From Hymenobacter sediminis (GTDB lineage Bacteria > Bacteroidota > Bacteroidia > Cytophagales > Hymenobacteraceae): a DNA stretch of 64,000 bases. Position 1 is the first letter of the stretch. Every line of letters begins with the position of its first letter. Below are positions 23,959 through 32,576 of the stretch, piece after piece. The notes beneath the pieces were generated by a model. The model ran no database searches. It saw only the letters and a list, made by a program, of their open reading frames with translations, and had not been told where the DNA came from. Location: the NCBI RefSeq assembly GCF_003231285.1, contig NZ_QKNS01000001.1:1240001-1304000 (forward strand), written 5' to 3'. Made by a program: the position numbers and the translations under genes.

Positions 23959-24417
23959 ATGACCTGCAACAGGATTCTTGGTACCACAGCCTTGGCACTG
24001 GCCCTGATGGGCGCTGGCAAGGTAGCAGCCCAGGTGCGCCCGGCTGTTAACCACGTAGCGCTGTACGTGTATGACTTGCAGAAAAGCACCGCATTCTACC
24101 AGAATGTGCTGGGGCTAAAGCCAATCCCGGAGCCCTTCCATGACGGGCGGCACGCGTGGTTTCGAATGGGGCCACACAGCCAGCTCCACCTCATTCAGGG
24201 CGCGGCCCGGGTAGAAGACCACGCCAAAGACACGCACCTAGCCTTTCGGGTGAAAGACCTCCGGAAATTCATGGCTCGTCTGGATCAGTCGGCGACGCGC
24301 TACAGCAGCTGGACCGGAGAGGCAAAGCAAACCACCGCCCGCCCGGATGGCGTGAAGCAAGTGTACCTGCAAGACCCCGACAACTTTTGGATTGAAGTCA
24401 ACGACGACCGGTTCTAA
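23959..24417 (+). CDS. VOC (glyoxalase/bleomycin-resistance fold) protein with signal peptide
   Basis: 152 residues from the ATG at 23959; a GTG at 23935 would put eight residues before the signal peptide. Residues 1-25 (CNRILGTTALALALMGAG, then KVAAQ) form an export signal, unusual for this mainly cytoplasmic fold. The VOC core follows: VNHVALYVYDLQKSTAFYQN, AWFRMG, HLAFRVKDL and QDPDNFWIEV, with a metal-ligand pattern of His early, His in HLAF and Glu in WIEV. Substrate unknown; periplasmic dioxygenase or lyase-type activity is possible. The stop codon lies inside the terminator hairpin. Confidence 0.8.
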   Translation: MTCNRILGTTALALALMGAGKVAAQVRPAVNHVALYVYDLQKSTAFYQNVLGLKPIPEPFHDGRHAWFRMGPHSQLHLIQGAARVEDHAKDTHLAFRVKDLRKFMARLDQSATRYSSWTGEAKQTTARPDGVKQVYLQDPDNFWIEVNDDRF

Positions 24418-24455
24418 TCAGCCGCTGCGGCAGCTGGTTAGAACCGGTCGTCGTT
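24400..24455. terminator. Terminator hairpin that includes the VOC stop codon
   Basis: 18-bp perfect stem, 24400-24417 with 24438-24455; the left arm encodes the last residues and the TAA of the VOC gene. The right arm ends 4 bp from the stop of the convergent Gfo/Idh gene, so one compact structure serves both. Confidence 0.75.
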
Positions 24456-24459
24456 GGTA

Positions 24460-25902
24460 CTACTGCCAGCCCGGGCGGTAGTTGCGCTTCACAAACTGGT
24501 TTACCTCGTCGAAGTTGGTAACGCGTAGCTGCTTGGGGTCCCAGACCAGCTCAACACCGCGGCCGGGGTAGTCCATGCCGGGGCCGGTAGTTTTGGGCCG
24601 CTGCAAATCGTAGCCCCGAATGGCAAGGTTGGCCATCAGCAGGGCCTCGGTCAGGGGGCCGGCGGTTTCGAAGGGGGCGCTGACGTAGTGGTTGCCGTGG
24701 CCAGCCAGGCAGGCCTCTACCCATTGGGCGTAGTGGCCTTCGGCGCCGCCCGGCACGCGGGCCTGGGTCTGTTTCACTTTTACCTCCTGGTTGCGGGAGG
24801 TAGGCAGCAGGCGCGGGTCGGCGGCGTAGGTGCTGGCCATCATCTTGCCCTTGGTGCCCACGAACAGAATGCCGTTGCCTCCGTCGCCGAACAGCTCGTT
24901 GGGGCCCAGTTCCTCGGGGCGCTCGGGCTGAATGCCGCCGTCCATCCAGTGCACCGTTACCTCGTGCTTGGTTTTATTGGTTTTCGGAAACTTCAGGATG
25001 ACGTGGCTGGAGGGCGGGCAGCTCTCGGGGAAGTAGCCGCGCTTGAACTCATCTACGTACACGCTGCCCACGCTGGCCTGCACGGAGCTAGCGTACTGCA
25101 GGCCCAGCACCCGGAAGGGTGCTTCCAGCAGGTGGCAGCCCATGTCGCCGAGGGCGCCGGTGCCGTATTCCCACCACCCGCGCCAGTTGAAGGGCACCAG
25201 TTTATCGACGTAGGGCCGGTAGGGAGCCGTGCCCAGCCACAGGTCCCAGTCCAGCTCTTTGGGCACGCTGGCCGCTGTGGTAGGCCAGGCAATACCCTGG
25301 GGCCACACGGGGCGGTCGGTCCAGCAGTACACGGTGTGCACCTTGCCTATTTCGTTGGCGTCGTACCACTCCTGAAGCTGGCGCACACCGTCGCCGGAGG
25401 CGCCCTGGTTGCCCATCTGCGTAACCACCTTGTGGCGCTTGGCCGCTTCCGTAAGGGCGCGGGCTTCGTAGAGGTCGTGGGTGAGGGGCTTTTGCACGTA
25501 CACGTGCTTGCCCAGCTGCATGGCGGCCAGCGTTACGGCGGCGTGGTTGTGGTCGGGCGTGGCCACCGATACGGCATCGAAGTTCTTGCCCTCCTTCTCC
25601 AGCATTTGCCGCCAGTCTTTGTAATACTTGGCCTGGGGGTAGGCCTGCACGGCGCGGGCCGCCCGCCGGTCGTCCACGTCGCAGAGGTAGGCTATCCGGG
25701 CCTTGCCCGATTTAACAAACGACGCCAGGTCGCTTTCCCCTTTGCCGCCTACCCCCACGCCAGCAATCAGGAGCTGGTCGCTGGGGGCGGTGTAGCCTTT
25801 GCCACCCAGGACAAAGCGGGGCACAATCATGAAGGTGGCCGCAGCGGCGGCGCTCTGCTTAATAAACTCGCGGCGGGAGGGAAAGGAAGGAAGTTGGCTC
25901 AT
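24460..25902 (-). CDS. Exported Gfo/Idh/MocA-family oxidoreductase
   Basis: 480 residues from the ATG at 25902 (14 upstream residues dropped). The N-terminus carries a twin-arginine type signal, SRREFIKQSAAAAATFMIV, so it is probably exported folded with NAD(P) bound. The Rossmann part has GVGVGGKGESD, DAVSVATPDHNH and GKHVYVQKPLTHD, with the family's conserved Lys-Pro in QKP. The second domain has WWEYGTGALGDMGCH, as in exported members close to GH109-like glycosidases and sugar dehydrogenases of Bacteroidota. Substrate is likely a sugar or sugar acid. No transport genes lie beside it. Confidence 0.88.
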   Translation of the reverse strand: MSQLPSFPSRREFIKQSAAAAATFMIVPRFVLGGKGYTAPSDQLLIAGVGVGGKGESDLASFVKSGKARIAYLCDVDDRRAARAVQAYPQAKYYKDWRQMLEKEGKNFDAVSVATPDHNHAAVTLAAMQLGKHVYVQKPLTHDLYEARALTEAAKRHKVVTQMGNQGASGDGVRQLQEWYDANEIGKVHTVYCWTDRPVWPQGIAWPTTAASVPKELDWDLWLGTAPYRPYVDKLVPFNWRGWWEYGTGALGDMGCHLLEAPFRVLGLQYASSVQASVGSVYVDEFKRGYFPESCPPSSHVILKFPKTNKTKHEVTVHWMDGGIQPERPEELGPNELFGDGGNGILFVGTKGKMMASTYAADPRLLPTSRNQEVKVKQTQARVPGGAEGHYAQWVEACLAGHGNHYVSAPFETAGPLTEALLMANLAIRGYDLQRPKTTGPGMDYPGRGVELVWDPKQLRVTNFDEVNQFVKRNYRPGWQ

Positions 25903-26043
25903 ATGAGATGGGTAGGACAAGGAAGCACGAATACAATGACCCACGGACGCCCGGGTAGGGTAGCCCCGGTACCGCGGCCTGAGGTACTTAGGATAAGACG
26001 CTTAAGGTAGTAAAATCAAGTAATTACCCAGCCTAAAAGCAAG

Positions 26044-26066
26044 CCGGCCCGCTAGAGGCGGGCCGG
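26044..26066 (-). terminator. GC hairpin, probable terminator on the minus strand
   Basis: 9-bp stem CCGGCCCGC / GCGGGCCGG with a 5-nt loop. Read on the minus strand it is followed by CTTGCTTTTA, so it could end transcription of the gene at 26202-26642. Confidence 0.5.
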
Positions 26067-26095
26067 TATGGGCTGTTCAGCAAGCCAAAAGTATC

Positions 26096-26185
26096 TGTCA
26101 TCCTGAGCAGCGCGAAGGACCTCTACCGCTTCGTTAGGGTAGTAGTTACCTTCTGTAGAGGTCCTTCGCGCTGCTCAGGATGACA
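26096..26185. repeat. Dispersed palindromic element, TGTCATCCTGAGC family, copy 1
   Basis: 31-bp perfect inverted arms (26096-26126 and 26155-26185) around a 28-nt centre. The arm starts TGTCATCCTGAGC and runs through GCGAAGGACCTCTAC. Nearly the same arm occurs at 30114. Confidence 0.85.
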
Positions 26186-26201
26186 CTTTCCAGGAAGTGC
26201 A

Positions 26202-26642
26202 CTATAAAATCGTTGCTACATCGAGGGTAGCTTGCTCCGCCACCGGGCCGGGCAATTGCGTGCGGCGCAGCAGGGTAGCAATGTGCTTGGGCAACTGGTT
26301 TACCGTGAGGGGTTGCAGGGGCCGGGCCACCACGTAGTAGCGCGTATCGGCGCGCTCGTGCAGGCGGGTTTTGGCGAAGGAGAACAGCCCGCGGCGGGCG
26401 TAGCGCGCGAAGCCCTGGTAACTGCCCTCATCCGTGCCCTCGGCTACCCCCGCCGCCACCGCCGAATCGGTTTCCGGCAGCGTCAGGAAATACTGGTGCA
26501 GCTCCAGCAGCACCTCCTGGGAAGCCGCCACCGATTCAGGCAGTATCCCGCCGCCGGAAGCTACGTGCACGATATGGCCGACCGCATCGGTAGCGAAGTA
26601 ATCAATGTCAGCGTCCTCTTGGTCTATTTCGTCAATGCGCAT
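26202..26642 (-). CDS. Hypothetical protein
   Basis: 146 residues, acidic N-terminus (MRIDEIDQEDADIDYFATD), no signal peptide. Next come a short glycine-rich segment (VASGGGILPESVAASQ) and a C-terminal helical part. The GC-rich codon use matches the core genes, unlike the two AT-rich genes immediately upstream on the same strand. I do not recognise the family. Position suggests it could be an operon partner of the lipoprotein gene 42 bp upstream, but the base composition argues they have different histories. Confidence 0.55.
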   Translation of the reverse strand: MRIDEIDQEDADIDYFATDAVGHIVHVASGGGILPESVAASQEVLLELHQYFLTLPETDSAVAAGVAEGTDEGSYQGFARYARRGLFSFAKTRLHERADTRYYVVARPLQPLTVNQLPKHIATLLRRTQLPGPVAEQATLDVATIL

Positions 26643-26675
26643 TTTGTTTCTGGCAGGTGTAAGCAGAATTCTACA

Positions 26676-27185
26676 TCATTTTTGATAGATAGCCTTATCT
26701 GTCTTACCGTAAAAACGACGTCCGTTTTTTGCGTTGACTTCGAAGTATATCTGATTCTTTGATAAATTTTTCCAACGCTTAGAACCCTCTGTCTCGAATG
26801 GGTAGTGGTCTAACACGAACTTAGCGGTATCAGCATCGGGGAAATAAAAACTGCCTTGCTCGTTCTTTAACAAACCATCATAACCTTCGCATACAAAGTC
26901 TTTGAATAAAATAGTTGCTCTAATTAAAGGGTGATGCAGTTTGGGAAATATTATTTTAGAGTTAATAGGTTGAAGCAAGAAAGTATCATGAGTTGTAATT
27001 AATATGATTCTAAAGTATTTAACCATGTCATGCTCGTTTACTCTTTTGGAGTCACTAAGTATAAGTACATTGGCTATACCGGCTACGCCATCATTAGAAT
27101 TGTCTGGAGATTCATATTCATATGTACTGCATGATGCCAGTAAAAAGGCTATAGCTGCAATAAGAATTGCCAATGAGACCTTCAT
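26676..27185 (-). CDS. Predicted lipoprotein, AT-rich gene of unknown function
   Basis: 169 residues from the ATG at 27185; the frame runs to 27215, but the later start gives a clean lipoprotein signal (MKVSLAILIAAIAFLLASC) with the lipobox LASC, so Cys19 is the predicted lipid anchor. The mature part is beta-rich with aromatic residues (FRIILITTHDTFLLQP, YFEVNAKNGRRFYG). No family recognised. The gene is clearly AT-richer than its neighbours, as is the next gene upstream (19-bp gap), so the two probably form one acquired unit. Confidence 0.65.
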   Translation of the reverse strand: MKVSLAILIAAIAFLLASCSTYEYESPDNSNDGVAGIANVLILSDSKRVNEHDMVKYFRIILITTHDTFLLQPINSKIIFPKLHHPLIRATILFKDFVCEGYDGLLKNEQGSFYFPDADTAKFVLDHYPFETEGSKRWKNLSKNQIYFEVNAKNGRRFYGKTDKAIYQK

Positions 27186-27204
27186 TGTTATAGTAAAATC
27201 AAGG

Positions 27205-27927
27205 CTATCCACCAAAGGTCAATGTCTGACCAGAGTTAGGTTTCAATGCTGCTGGAAGATTTTCTAGAAAATAATAAACTAGGCGAGGGTCTCTAAGTAG
27301 TCCTGGATTATGGTCAAGATGAGCCATCAACTGAGGTGAGATAGTCTCTACACTCATTATTGTCCTTCCATCTATTATGGCCTTTACTAGAATCAATGCT
27401 CCTGTTCGTAAAACTATTTCATCAACATTCTGACAAGCTGCTATAAGTTGTGCGGCTGCACTTGATAGTTGAGCTGTTGACTCTGCAACTGGCTTGCCTA
27501 GGTAATTCGCTTCTAATGCAGCTTTACCCTTGTCATAAATTTCATGGACTTGCTGTTGTGTCTTAGGCTTCTTTGTCCAGAAAATTAAACTCTGAATAAA
27601 AGACCCAAAAATGGGTTCTTCTTCTGATTGATATTCAAAGCCGCATACACTCATGAAAAAGTTAAGACTTTCTAATATATATTCTAAGTCTTGATTTCGA
27701 ATATGTGGTTGCGGAATACTTACATAAACGAATGATTGCTGTATTTTGGCCTCTCCTGAGACTATAAATCCTTTCCTTACTACATCTAAATAATCTATAA
27801 TTTTATCGTTGCTAGAAACTTCTCCATCTAAATTATAAAGTTTGGCGATACTGCTTCCGTCACTGTTTAGTCTAAATTTATGTAGTAGTTCTTTTATTAA
27901 TTTCAAGGATTTATTCTTGCTACTCAT
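27205..27927 (-). CDS. Hypothetical protein, AT-rich gene
   Basis: 240 residues, no signal peptide or membrane segment. The sequence has an N-terminal Lys-rich helix (SSKNKSLKLIKELLHKFRL), a middle part with strands (FIVSGEAKIQQSFVYVSIPQ) and a C-terminal helical half with Ala-rich stretches. I recognise no domain. It is AT-rich and starts only 35 bp from the end of the mutase large-subunit gene, on the same strand. It may be read through from the mutase genes, or it may be an insertion downstream of them. Confidence 0.6.
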   Translation of the reverse strand: MSSKNKSLKLIKELLHKFRLNSDGSSIAKLYNLDGEVSSNDKIIDYLDVVRKGFIVSGEAKIQQSFVYVSIPQPHIRNQDLEYILESLNFFMSVCGFEYQSEEEPIFGSFIQSLIFWTKKPKTQQQVHEIYDKGKAALEANYLGKPVAESTAQLSSAAAQLIAACQNVDEIVLRTGALILVKAIIDGRTIMSVETISPQLMAHLDHNPGLLRDPRLVYYFLENLPAALKPNSGQTLTFGG

Positions 27928-27962
27928 ATAAATGAAGTTTATAAGCCAAAAACATTTGCATA

Positions 27963-30083
27963 CTACTCTCCTAATTTCTCCAAAATCTCCTGAGCCGCCA
28001 CAGCAATAACCGTCCCGGGACCGTACACGCCGACTACCCCGGCGTTGTAGAGGAAGTCGTAATCCTGGGCGGGGATGACGCCGCCGGCAATTACCAGGAT
28101 ATCTTCGCGGCCGAGGTGCTGGAGCTCCTCAATAAGTTGAGGAATCAGGGTTTTGTGGCCGGCGGCGAGGCTGCTTACCCCCACTACGTGCACGTCGTTC
28201 TCGGCGGCCTGGCGGGCTACCTCGGCGGGCGTCTGGAACAGGGGCGCAATGTCCACGTCGAAGCCCACGTCGGCGAAGGAGGTAGCAATTACTTTGGAGC
28301 CCCGGTCGTGGCCATCCTGGCCCATTTTGGCCACCATCATGCGGGGGCGGCGACCTTCGCGGGCGGCAAATTCGTCGGCCATCTGGCGGGCCTTGGCAAA
28401 CTGCTCGTCGTAGTTCATTTCCTGAGAATACACGCCCGAAATAGCCCGAATGGTGGCTTGGTGGCGGCCGTACACCTTCTCCAGGGCATCGGAAATCTCA
28501 CCGAGGGTAGCGCGCAGACGAGCTGCATTTACCGCTAGGGCCAGCAGGTTGTCGTTGCCGGTGCGGGCCGCTTCCGTGAGGGCCTCCAGGGCCTGCTGCA
28601 CGGCGGCGTTGTCGCGGGTGGCTTTAATCTGATTCAGGCGCGCAATCTGCGACTCGCGCACGGCGGCGTTGTCGATGTCGAGCACCTCAATGTCGGTGGC
28701 CTCATCCACGCGGTATTTGTTCACGCCTACCACTATTTCCTTGCCCGAGTCGATGCGGGCCTGCTTGCGGGCAGCGGCCTCCTCGATGCGCATTTTGGGC
28801 AGGCCGGTTTCAATGGCCTTAGCCATGCCGCCTAGCTCTTCTACTTCCTGAATCAGGGCCCAGGCTTTGTCGGCCAGCTCGTGGGTGAGGGTTTCCACGT
28901 AGTAGGAGCCGCCCCAGGGGTCCACCACGCGGGTAATGTCGGTTTCGTGCTGAATATAGAGCTGGGTGTTGCGGGCAATGCGGGCCGAGAAGTCGGTGGG
29001 CAGGGCAATGGCTTCGTCGAGGGCGTTGGTGTGCAGGCTCTGGGTGCCGCCCAGGGCCGCGGCCATGGCCTCAATGCAGGTGCGGGCCACGTTGTTGAAG
29101 GGGTCCTGCTCGGTAAGGGAGTAGCCCGAGGTCTGGCAGTGGGTGCGCAGGGCTAGGCTCTTGGGGTTCTGGGGCTCGAACTGCTGGATGAGCTTGGCCC
29201 AGAGCAGGCGGCCGGCCCGCATTTTGGCAATTTCCATGAAGTGGTTCATGCCAATGGCCCAAAAAAACGACAGGCGCGGGGCAAACTGGTCGATGCTCAT
29301 ACCCGCTGCTAGCCCGGCCCGCACGTACTCCAGCCCATCGGCCAGGGTGTAGGCCAGCTCCAGATCAGCGGTAGCACCGGCTTCCTGCATGTGGTAGCCC
29401 GAAATGCTAATGCTGTTGAACTTGGGCATATTCTGAGCCGTGAAGCTGAAAATATCCGCAATGATGCGCATGCTCGGCAGGGGCGGGTAGATGTAGGTGT
29501 TGCGCACCATGAACTCCTTCAGAATATCGTTCTGAATGGTGCCCGCTAGCTTCTCGGGCATTACGCCCTGCTCCTCGGCTGCCACAATGTAGAAGGCCAT
29601 AATGGGCAGCACCGCCCCGTTCATGGTCATCGACACCGACATCTGATCCAGCGGAATCTCATCGAACAAGAGCTTCATGTCCTCCACCGAATCGATGGCT
29701 ACGCCGGCCTTGCCCACGTCGCCTACCACGCGCGGGTGGTCGGAGTCATAGCCCCGGTGGGTAGCCAGGTCAAACGCCACCGAGAGGCCCTTCTGCCCCC
29801 CCGCCAGGTTGCGGCGGTAGAAAGCATTGCTTTCCTCGGCGGTCGAGAAGCCCGCGTACTGCCGGATGGTCCAGGGGTTCTGGATGTACATGGTACTATA
29901 GGGCCCGCGCAGGTAGGGCGCCTGCCCCGCCCCGAAACCGAGATGGTCGAGGTGCTGCACGTCCTGAGCGGTATAAAACTGCTTCAGGGCAATACCCTCG
30001 GGCGTGGAGGTTTCGGCGGCGTCAGCGGGCGGCGCGGGCAGCTGGGCCGCGTCGTAGGCTATAGTTGAGAAGTCGGGCTTCAT
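27963..30083 (-). CDS. scpA: Methylmalonyl-CoA mutase, large (catalytic, B12-binding) subunit
   Basis: 706 residues from the ATG at 30083; the 15 residues before it lie in the spacer next to a repeat. The enzyme interconverts (R)-methylmalonyl-CoA and succinyl-CoA with adenosylcobalamin. The N-terminal TIM barrel shows [20 protein letters not shown], typical of the catalytic subunit. The C-terminal cobalamin domain has the DxHxxG motif in [10 protein letters not shown] with the cobalt-ligating His592, followed by [10 protein letters not shown] and IAGGVIP. The small-subunit gene lies upstream on the same strand, separated by a palindromic element. MeaB is at 11747-12724. Confidence 0.97.
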   Translation of the reverse strand: MKPDFSTIAYDAAQLPAPPADAAETSTPEGIALKQFYTAQDVQHLDHLGFGAGQAPYLRGPYSTMYIQNPWTIRQYAGFSTAEESNAFYRRNLAGGQKGLSVAFDLATHRGYDSDHPRVVGDVGKAGVAIDSVEDMKLLFDEIPLDQMSVSMTMNGAVLPIMAFYIVAAEEQGVMPEKLAGTIQNDILKEFMVRNTYIYPPLPSMRIIADIFSFTAQNMPKFNSISISGYHMQEAGATADLELAYTLADGLEYVRAGLAAGMSIDQFAPRLSFFWAIGMNHFMEIAKMRAGRLLWAKLIQQFEPQNPKSLALRTHCQTSGYSLTEQDPFNNVARTCIEAMAAALGGTQSLHTNALDEAIALPTDFSARIARNTQLYIQHETDITRVVDPWGGSYYVETLTHELADKAWALIQEVEELGGMAKAIETGLPKMRIEEAAARKQARIDSGKEIVVGVNKYRVDEATDIEVLDIDNAAVRESQIARLNQIKATRDNAAVQQALEALTEAARTGNDNLLALAVNAARLRATLGEISDALEKVYGRHQATIRAISGVYSQEMNYDEQFAKARQMADEFAAREGRRPRMMVAKMGQDGHDRGSKVIATSFADVGFDVDIAPLFQTPAEVARQAAENDVHVVGVSSLAAGHKTLIPQLIEELQHLGREDILVIAGGVIPAQDYDFLYNAGVVGVYGPGTVIAVAAQEILEKLGE

Positions 30084-30113
30084 GGGTGGTGGGGTGGCGC
30101 TAAGAGTGCCGTT

Positions 30114-30217
30114 TGTCATCCTGAGCAAAGCGAAGGACCTCTACCGCTTCGTTGTAATACTAATCACTTACTACCCTAACAAAGCGGCAGAGGTCCTTCG
30201 CTTTGCTCAGGATGACA
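30114..30217. repeat. Dispersed palindromic element, TGTCATCCTGAGC family, copy 2
   Basis: Inverted arms of about 38 bp beginning TGTCATCCTGAGCAAAGCG, with one or two mismatches, around a centre of roughly 25 nt. It fills most of the spacer between the two mutase subunit genes, so the folded RNA would lie within a shared transcript. Confidence 0.85.
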
Positions 30218-30240
30218 GATGATGGATGAGTTGTCTGACT

Positions 30241-32019
30241 CTACTTTTTTCCCTGCAGGCGAGCTAGTACATCCTCGGTGCTATAGCCTTGCACGGTGAA
30301 CTCCTTGAAGCCGAAGACGTGCACGGCTTCCTGCATGGTAGCCAGGTCGGCGGTGAGCAGGGCGGGCGGGATGAAGTTGGGCTCATCAATCGGCACGCGG
30401 CTGATGGCGCGGGAGAGACGCCCGAACTGCTCAGGGGTAGCGTACATCAGCGTAGCCTCTTCGGCCGAGGAAAACAGCACCGATAATGTGCCCTCGGGGT
30501 GCGCCCTGTGCAGTTCCGTCCGCTCGGTTTCGGGTAGGGTCTGCAGAAACGACTCCAGGATAATCTGATTGGTGTGAGCACCAAGCAGCACCATGGCGGC
30601 GCGTTTCTTCTTTTTCTCCCGCCGCTCGAAGTGCAGCGCTGTAGCCAGGCGAAGTACCTCCGTGGGGTAGGTAGCACGGGTGCTATCGAATTCCCGGCTG
30701 CGCAGCAGGCGCTTGGGGTTATAGTCGAACTTCTCGTTCGGGTTCTGAAACTTGTTGGTGCCTACTACCACCTGTTCGCCGTTGGCAATGCGCCGGAACT
30801 GAGCTTGTGCCGAGGCGTGTAGCTCCTGCATCACGAGGCCTGTAGCGGCGGGCAAACCGCCAGCGGCTTCAATCTTCTGGAACAGCGCCCATGCTTCTTG
30901 AGCCAACTGGTCGGTAAGGGTTTCGAGGTAGTAGGAGCCGGCGGCCGGGTCCTGTACCCTGTCGAGGTAGGCTTCCTCACGCAGCAGCACCGGTAGGTTG
31001 CGGGCCAGGCGCTCGGCAAACTCGTTGGGGGCATGAAACAGGCAGTCGAAAGCTCCTACGCTTACGGCATCGGCTCCGCCCAATACGGCGCTCATGGCCT
31101 CAGTAGTGGTGCGTAGCAGGTTGGTATGCGGGTCGAGGGTAGTCTGGCTCCAGGTGGCCGTGCTGGCGAAGATGGTAAGCTGCTGGGTTGCCTCAGCCGG
31201 GAGGTTGTAGGCGTGCAGCAGGGTAGCCCACACGCGACGCAGAGCCCGTAGCTTGGCTATTTCAAAAAAGTAGTTCGGACCTATTGCTACGTGCAGGTGC
31301 ATAGCCGCTGCTACCTCGTTTAGGGCAAGCTCGGGGGTAGGAAGCTCGCTGAGGTAAGTAGCGGCTGTGGATAGAGCGAAGGCAATTTGCTGCGTAGCGG
31401 TGGCGCCACGGTTGCCGTAATAGGCCACATCCAGCCCCAACGCCCGAAACTCAGGCCAGTTCTTACTTAAATCAATGGCTGCGCGCACCTCATCCAGCTG
31501 ATGTGCCATGTCGGGAGCGTGGCGGGTTACGGGGTCTGCTACCAGAAAGCCCCGGGGCGCAATGTCCAGATCGGCCAAGCGCTGCATCAGGCGGCCCGCG
31601 CCGCTACGGACGGTGTAGGCTACATAAGTATCGGTCAGGGGTAGGCGCTGGTGCAGTTGGTCAATATCAAAACCCTCGGCGTGGCCCAGCACGAAGTGGG
31701 CCCCGTCGGCTCCGCGCTCTAGGGCTTCGGCGGCCCGCTCAATGGCGTTGCGGCCCCGCTCCAGCGCTGGAACTGAATACGTAGGTACGTTGCGCCAGTG
31801 CTGACCCGGCCGCACCTGGGGGGTAGGGGCGCCACCCAGCTTCTGCAGGGCTTCCTGGTGGTAAAAAGGCTGCAGCGGAAAACCATCGGGCGTTTGCCAG
31901 GTCAGGCTGGCAGGATCTTTCCCCTTCAGGTCACGAGCAATACGCTCCTGCCACTGAGGGGTAGTAACGGCATCAAATTCAGAAAACGAAACAGGCGCTG
32001 GGCGCGGCGAATCGGCCAT
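30241..32019 (-). CDS. Methylmalonyl-CoA mutase, small (non-catalytic) subunit
   Basis: 592 residues. Similar to the large subunit through the barrel (AMHLHVAIGPNYFFEIAKLR; DPAAGSYYLETLTDQLA), but the C-terminal domain has no DxHxxG cobalamin motif, so it cannot bind B12. This is the normal state for the beta/MutA subunit, which stabilises the heterodimer. It is transcribed first, with the large subunit 157 bp downstream. The long spacer filled by a palindromic element is unusual for two subunits needed in equal amounts. Confidence 0.95.
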   Translation of the reverse strand: MADSPRPAPVSFSEFDAVTTPQWQERIARDLKGKDPASLTWQTPDGFPLQPFYHQEALQKLGGAPTPQVRPGQHWRNVPTYSVPALERGRNAIERAAEALERGADGAHFVLGHAEGFDIDQLHQRLPLTDTYVAYTVRSGAGRLMQRLADLDIAPRGFLVADPVTRHAPDMAHQLDEVRAAIDLSKNWPEFRALGLDVAYYGNRGATATQQIAFALSTAATYLSELPTPELALNEVAAAMHLHVAIGPNYFFEIAKLRALRRVWATLLHAYNLPAEATQQLTIFASTATWSQTTLDPHTNLLRTTTEAMSAVLGGADAVSVGAFDCLFHAPNEFAERLARNLPVLLREEAYLDRVQDPAAGSYYLETLTDQLAQEAWALFQKIEAAGGLPAATGLVMQELHASAQAQFRRIANGEQVVVGTNKFQNPNEKFDYNPKRLLRSREFDSTRATYPTEVLRLATALHFERREKKKKRAAMVLLGAHTNQIILESFLQTLPETERTELHRAHPEGTLSVLFSSAEEATLMYATPEQFGRLSRAISRVPIDEPNFIPPALLTADLATMQEAVHVFGFKEFTVQGYSTEDVLARLQGKK

Positions 32020-32452
32020 AATGTGGCGGGGTGGGGTGGGAAAACAAAGGCCCCGAGAGGCGGGCTTAAAGATACCGGTTCGGGGCTATAAAGCAGCCTT
32101 GGATGCGGGTAGCTTAACGCTATACCTCTATACGCTTTTTTAGGATGCTACCCTATCTGCTTTTCTCGCTACAAACATGCGCCATGTAACAAGCAGTCAT
32201 GTGGATTTGGTCTTTTCTGACGAACACTATGAAAGCTAAAGGGGACATATTGCTTTTGCAGAGACCCCGTGCATGCCAGATTGAGATATTATAGGCGTGA
32301 GCTTTATGTAGGCCCGTGTCGGTGGCCGCAACCTGGATTCCGATATGTGCTATGAGCGCCCAGATGGGCTCTTAAATGCAACAGATCCGGTATCCTACTT
32401 AACCGCTTTTATCTGATACTGAGCTATGAATTAACTAAATAAGTGCACTGCC

Positions 32453-32500
32453 AAGAAGCCGGGAGCAGAAGAGTGAACTTCTGTTCTCGGCTTCTTCTTT
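32453..32500 (+). terminator. Rho-independent terminator in the intergenic region
   Basis: 19-bp stem (32453-32471 with 32478-32496) including two G-U pairs, 6-nt loop, followed by CTTTT. It does not follow any gene on its strand, which is why a small RNA is suspected. Confidence 0.8.
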
Positions 32501-32542
32501 TGGGCGAAAAGCAGGGGCGTGCCAACTCCCGCCGCGTGGCCT

Positions 32543-32550
32543 TACCTTTG
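32543..32550 (+). promoter_or_regulatory. -7 promoter box TACCTTTG
   Basis: Exact TAnnTTTG, 26 nt upstream of the ATG at 32577. No clear -33 element. Confidence 0.5.
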
Positions 32551-32576
32551 TCGCTCGATTTTCTTTCCTCTGACCC

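Larger units (their letters stand above)
25903..26201. other. Intergenic region with hairpin and palindromic element
   Basis: About 300 bp upstream of the Gfo/Idh gene. It holds the GC hairpin at 26044-26066 and the palindromic element at 26096-26185. I see no ORF or RNA gene. Confidence 0.7.
32020..32576. other. 557-bp intergenic region, possible small RNA gene
   Basis: No convincing ORF on either strand. Between about 32260 and 32452 several short complementary segments can be paired (for example TCGG/CCGA near 32319-32342 and GAGCGCCC-AGAT-GGGCTC near 32354-32371), and the region ends in a strong terminator at 32453-32500. That pattern fits an RNA of about 200-240 nt on the plus strand. 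I could not match it to 6S, SRP, tmRNA or RNase P. Confidence 0.3.

Noticed and set aside
24688..26010. Long ORF (440 codons) antisense to the Gfo/Idh gene
   Set aside because: Shadow frame of a well supported gene; composition rich in Gly, Val and His, no signal or domain.
22838..30217. Repeated palindromes considered as a CRISPR array
   Set aside because: Copies are thousands of bases apart, with no regular spacers and no cas genes.
27963..32019. Cobalamin riboswitch for the mutase genes
   Set aside because: No B12-box-like conserved segment was found upstream of 32019; the spacer structure belongs to the dispersed palindrome family.
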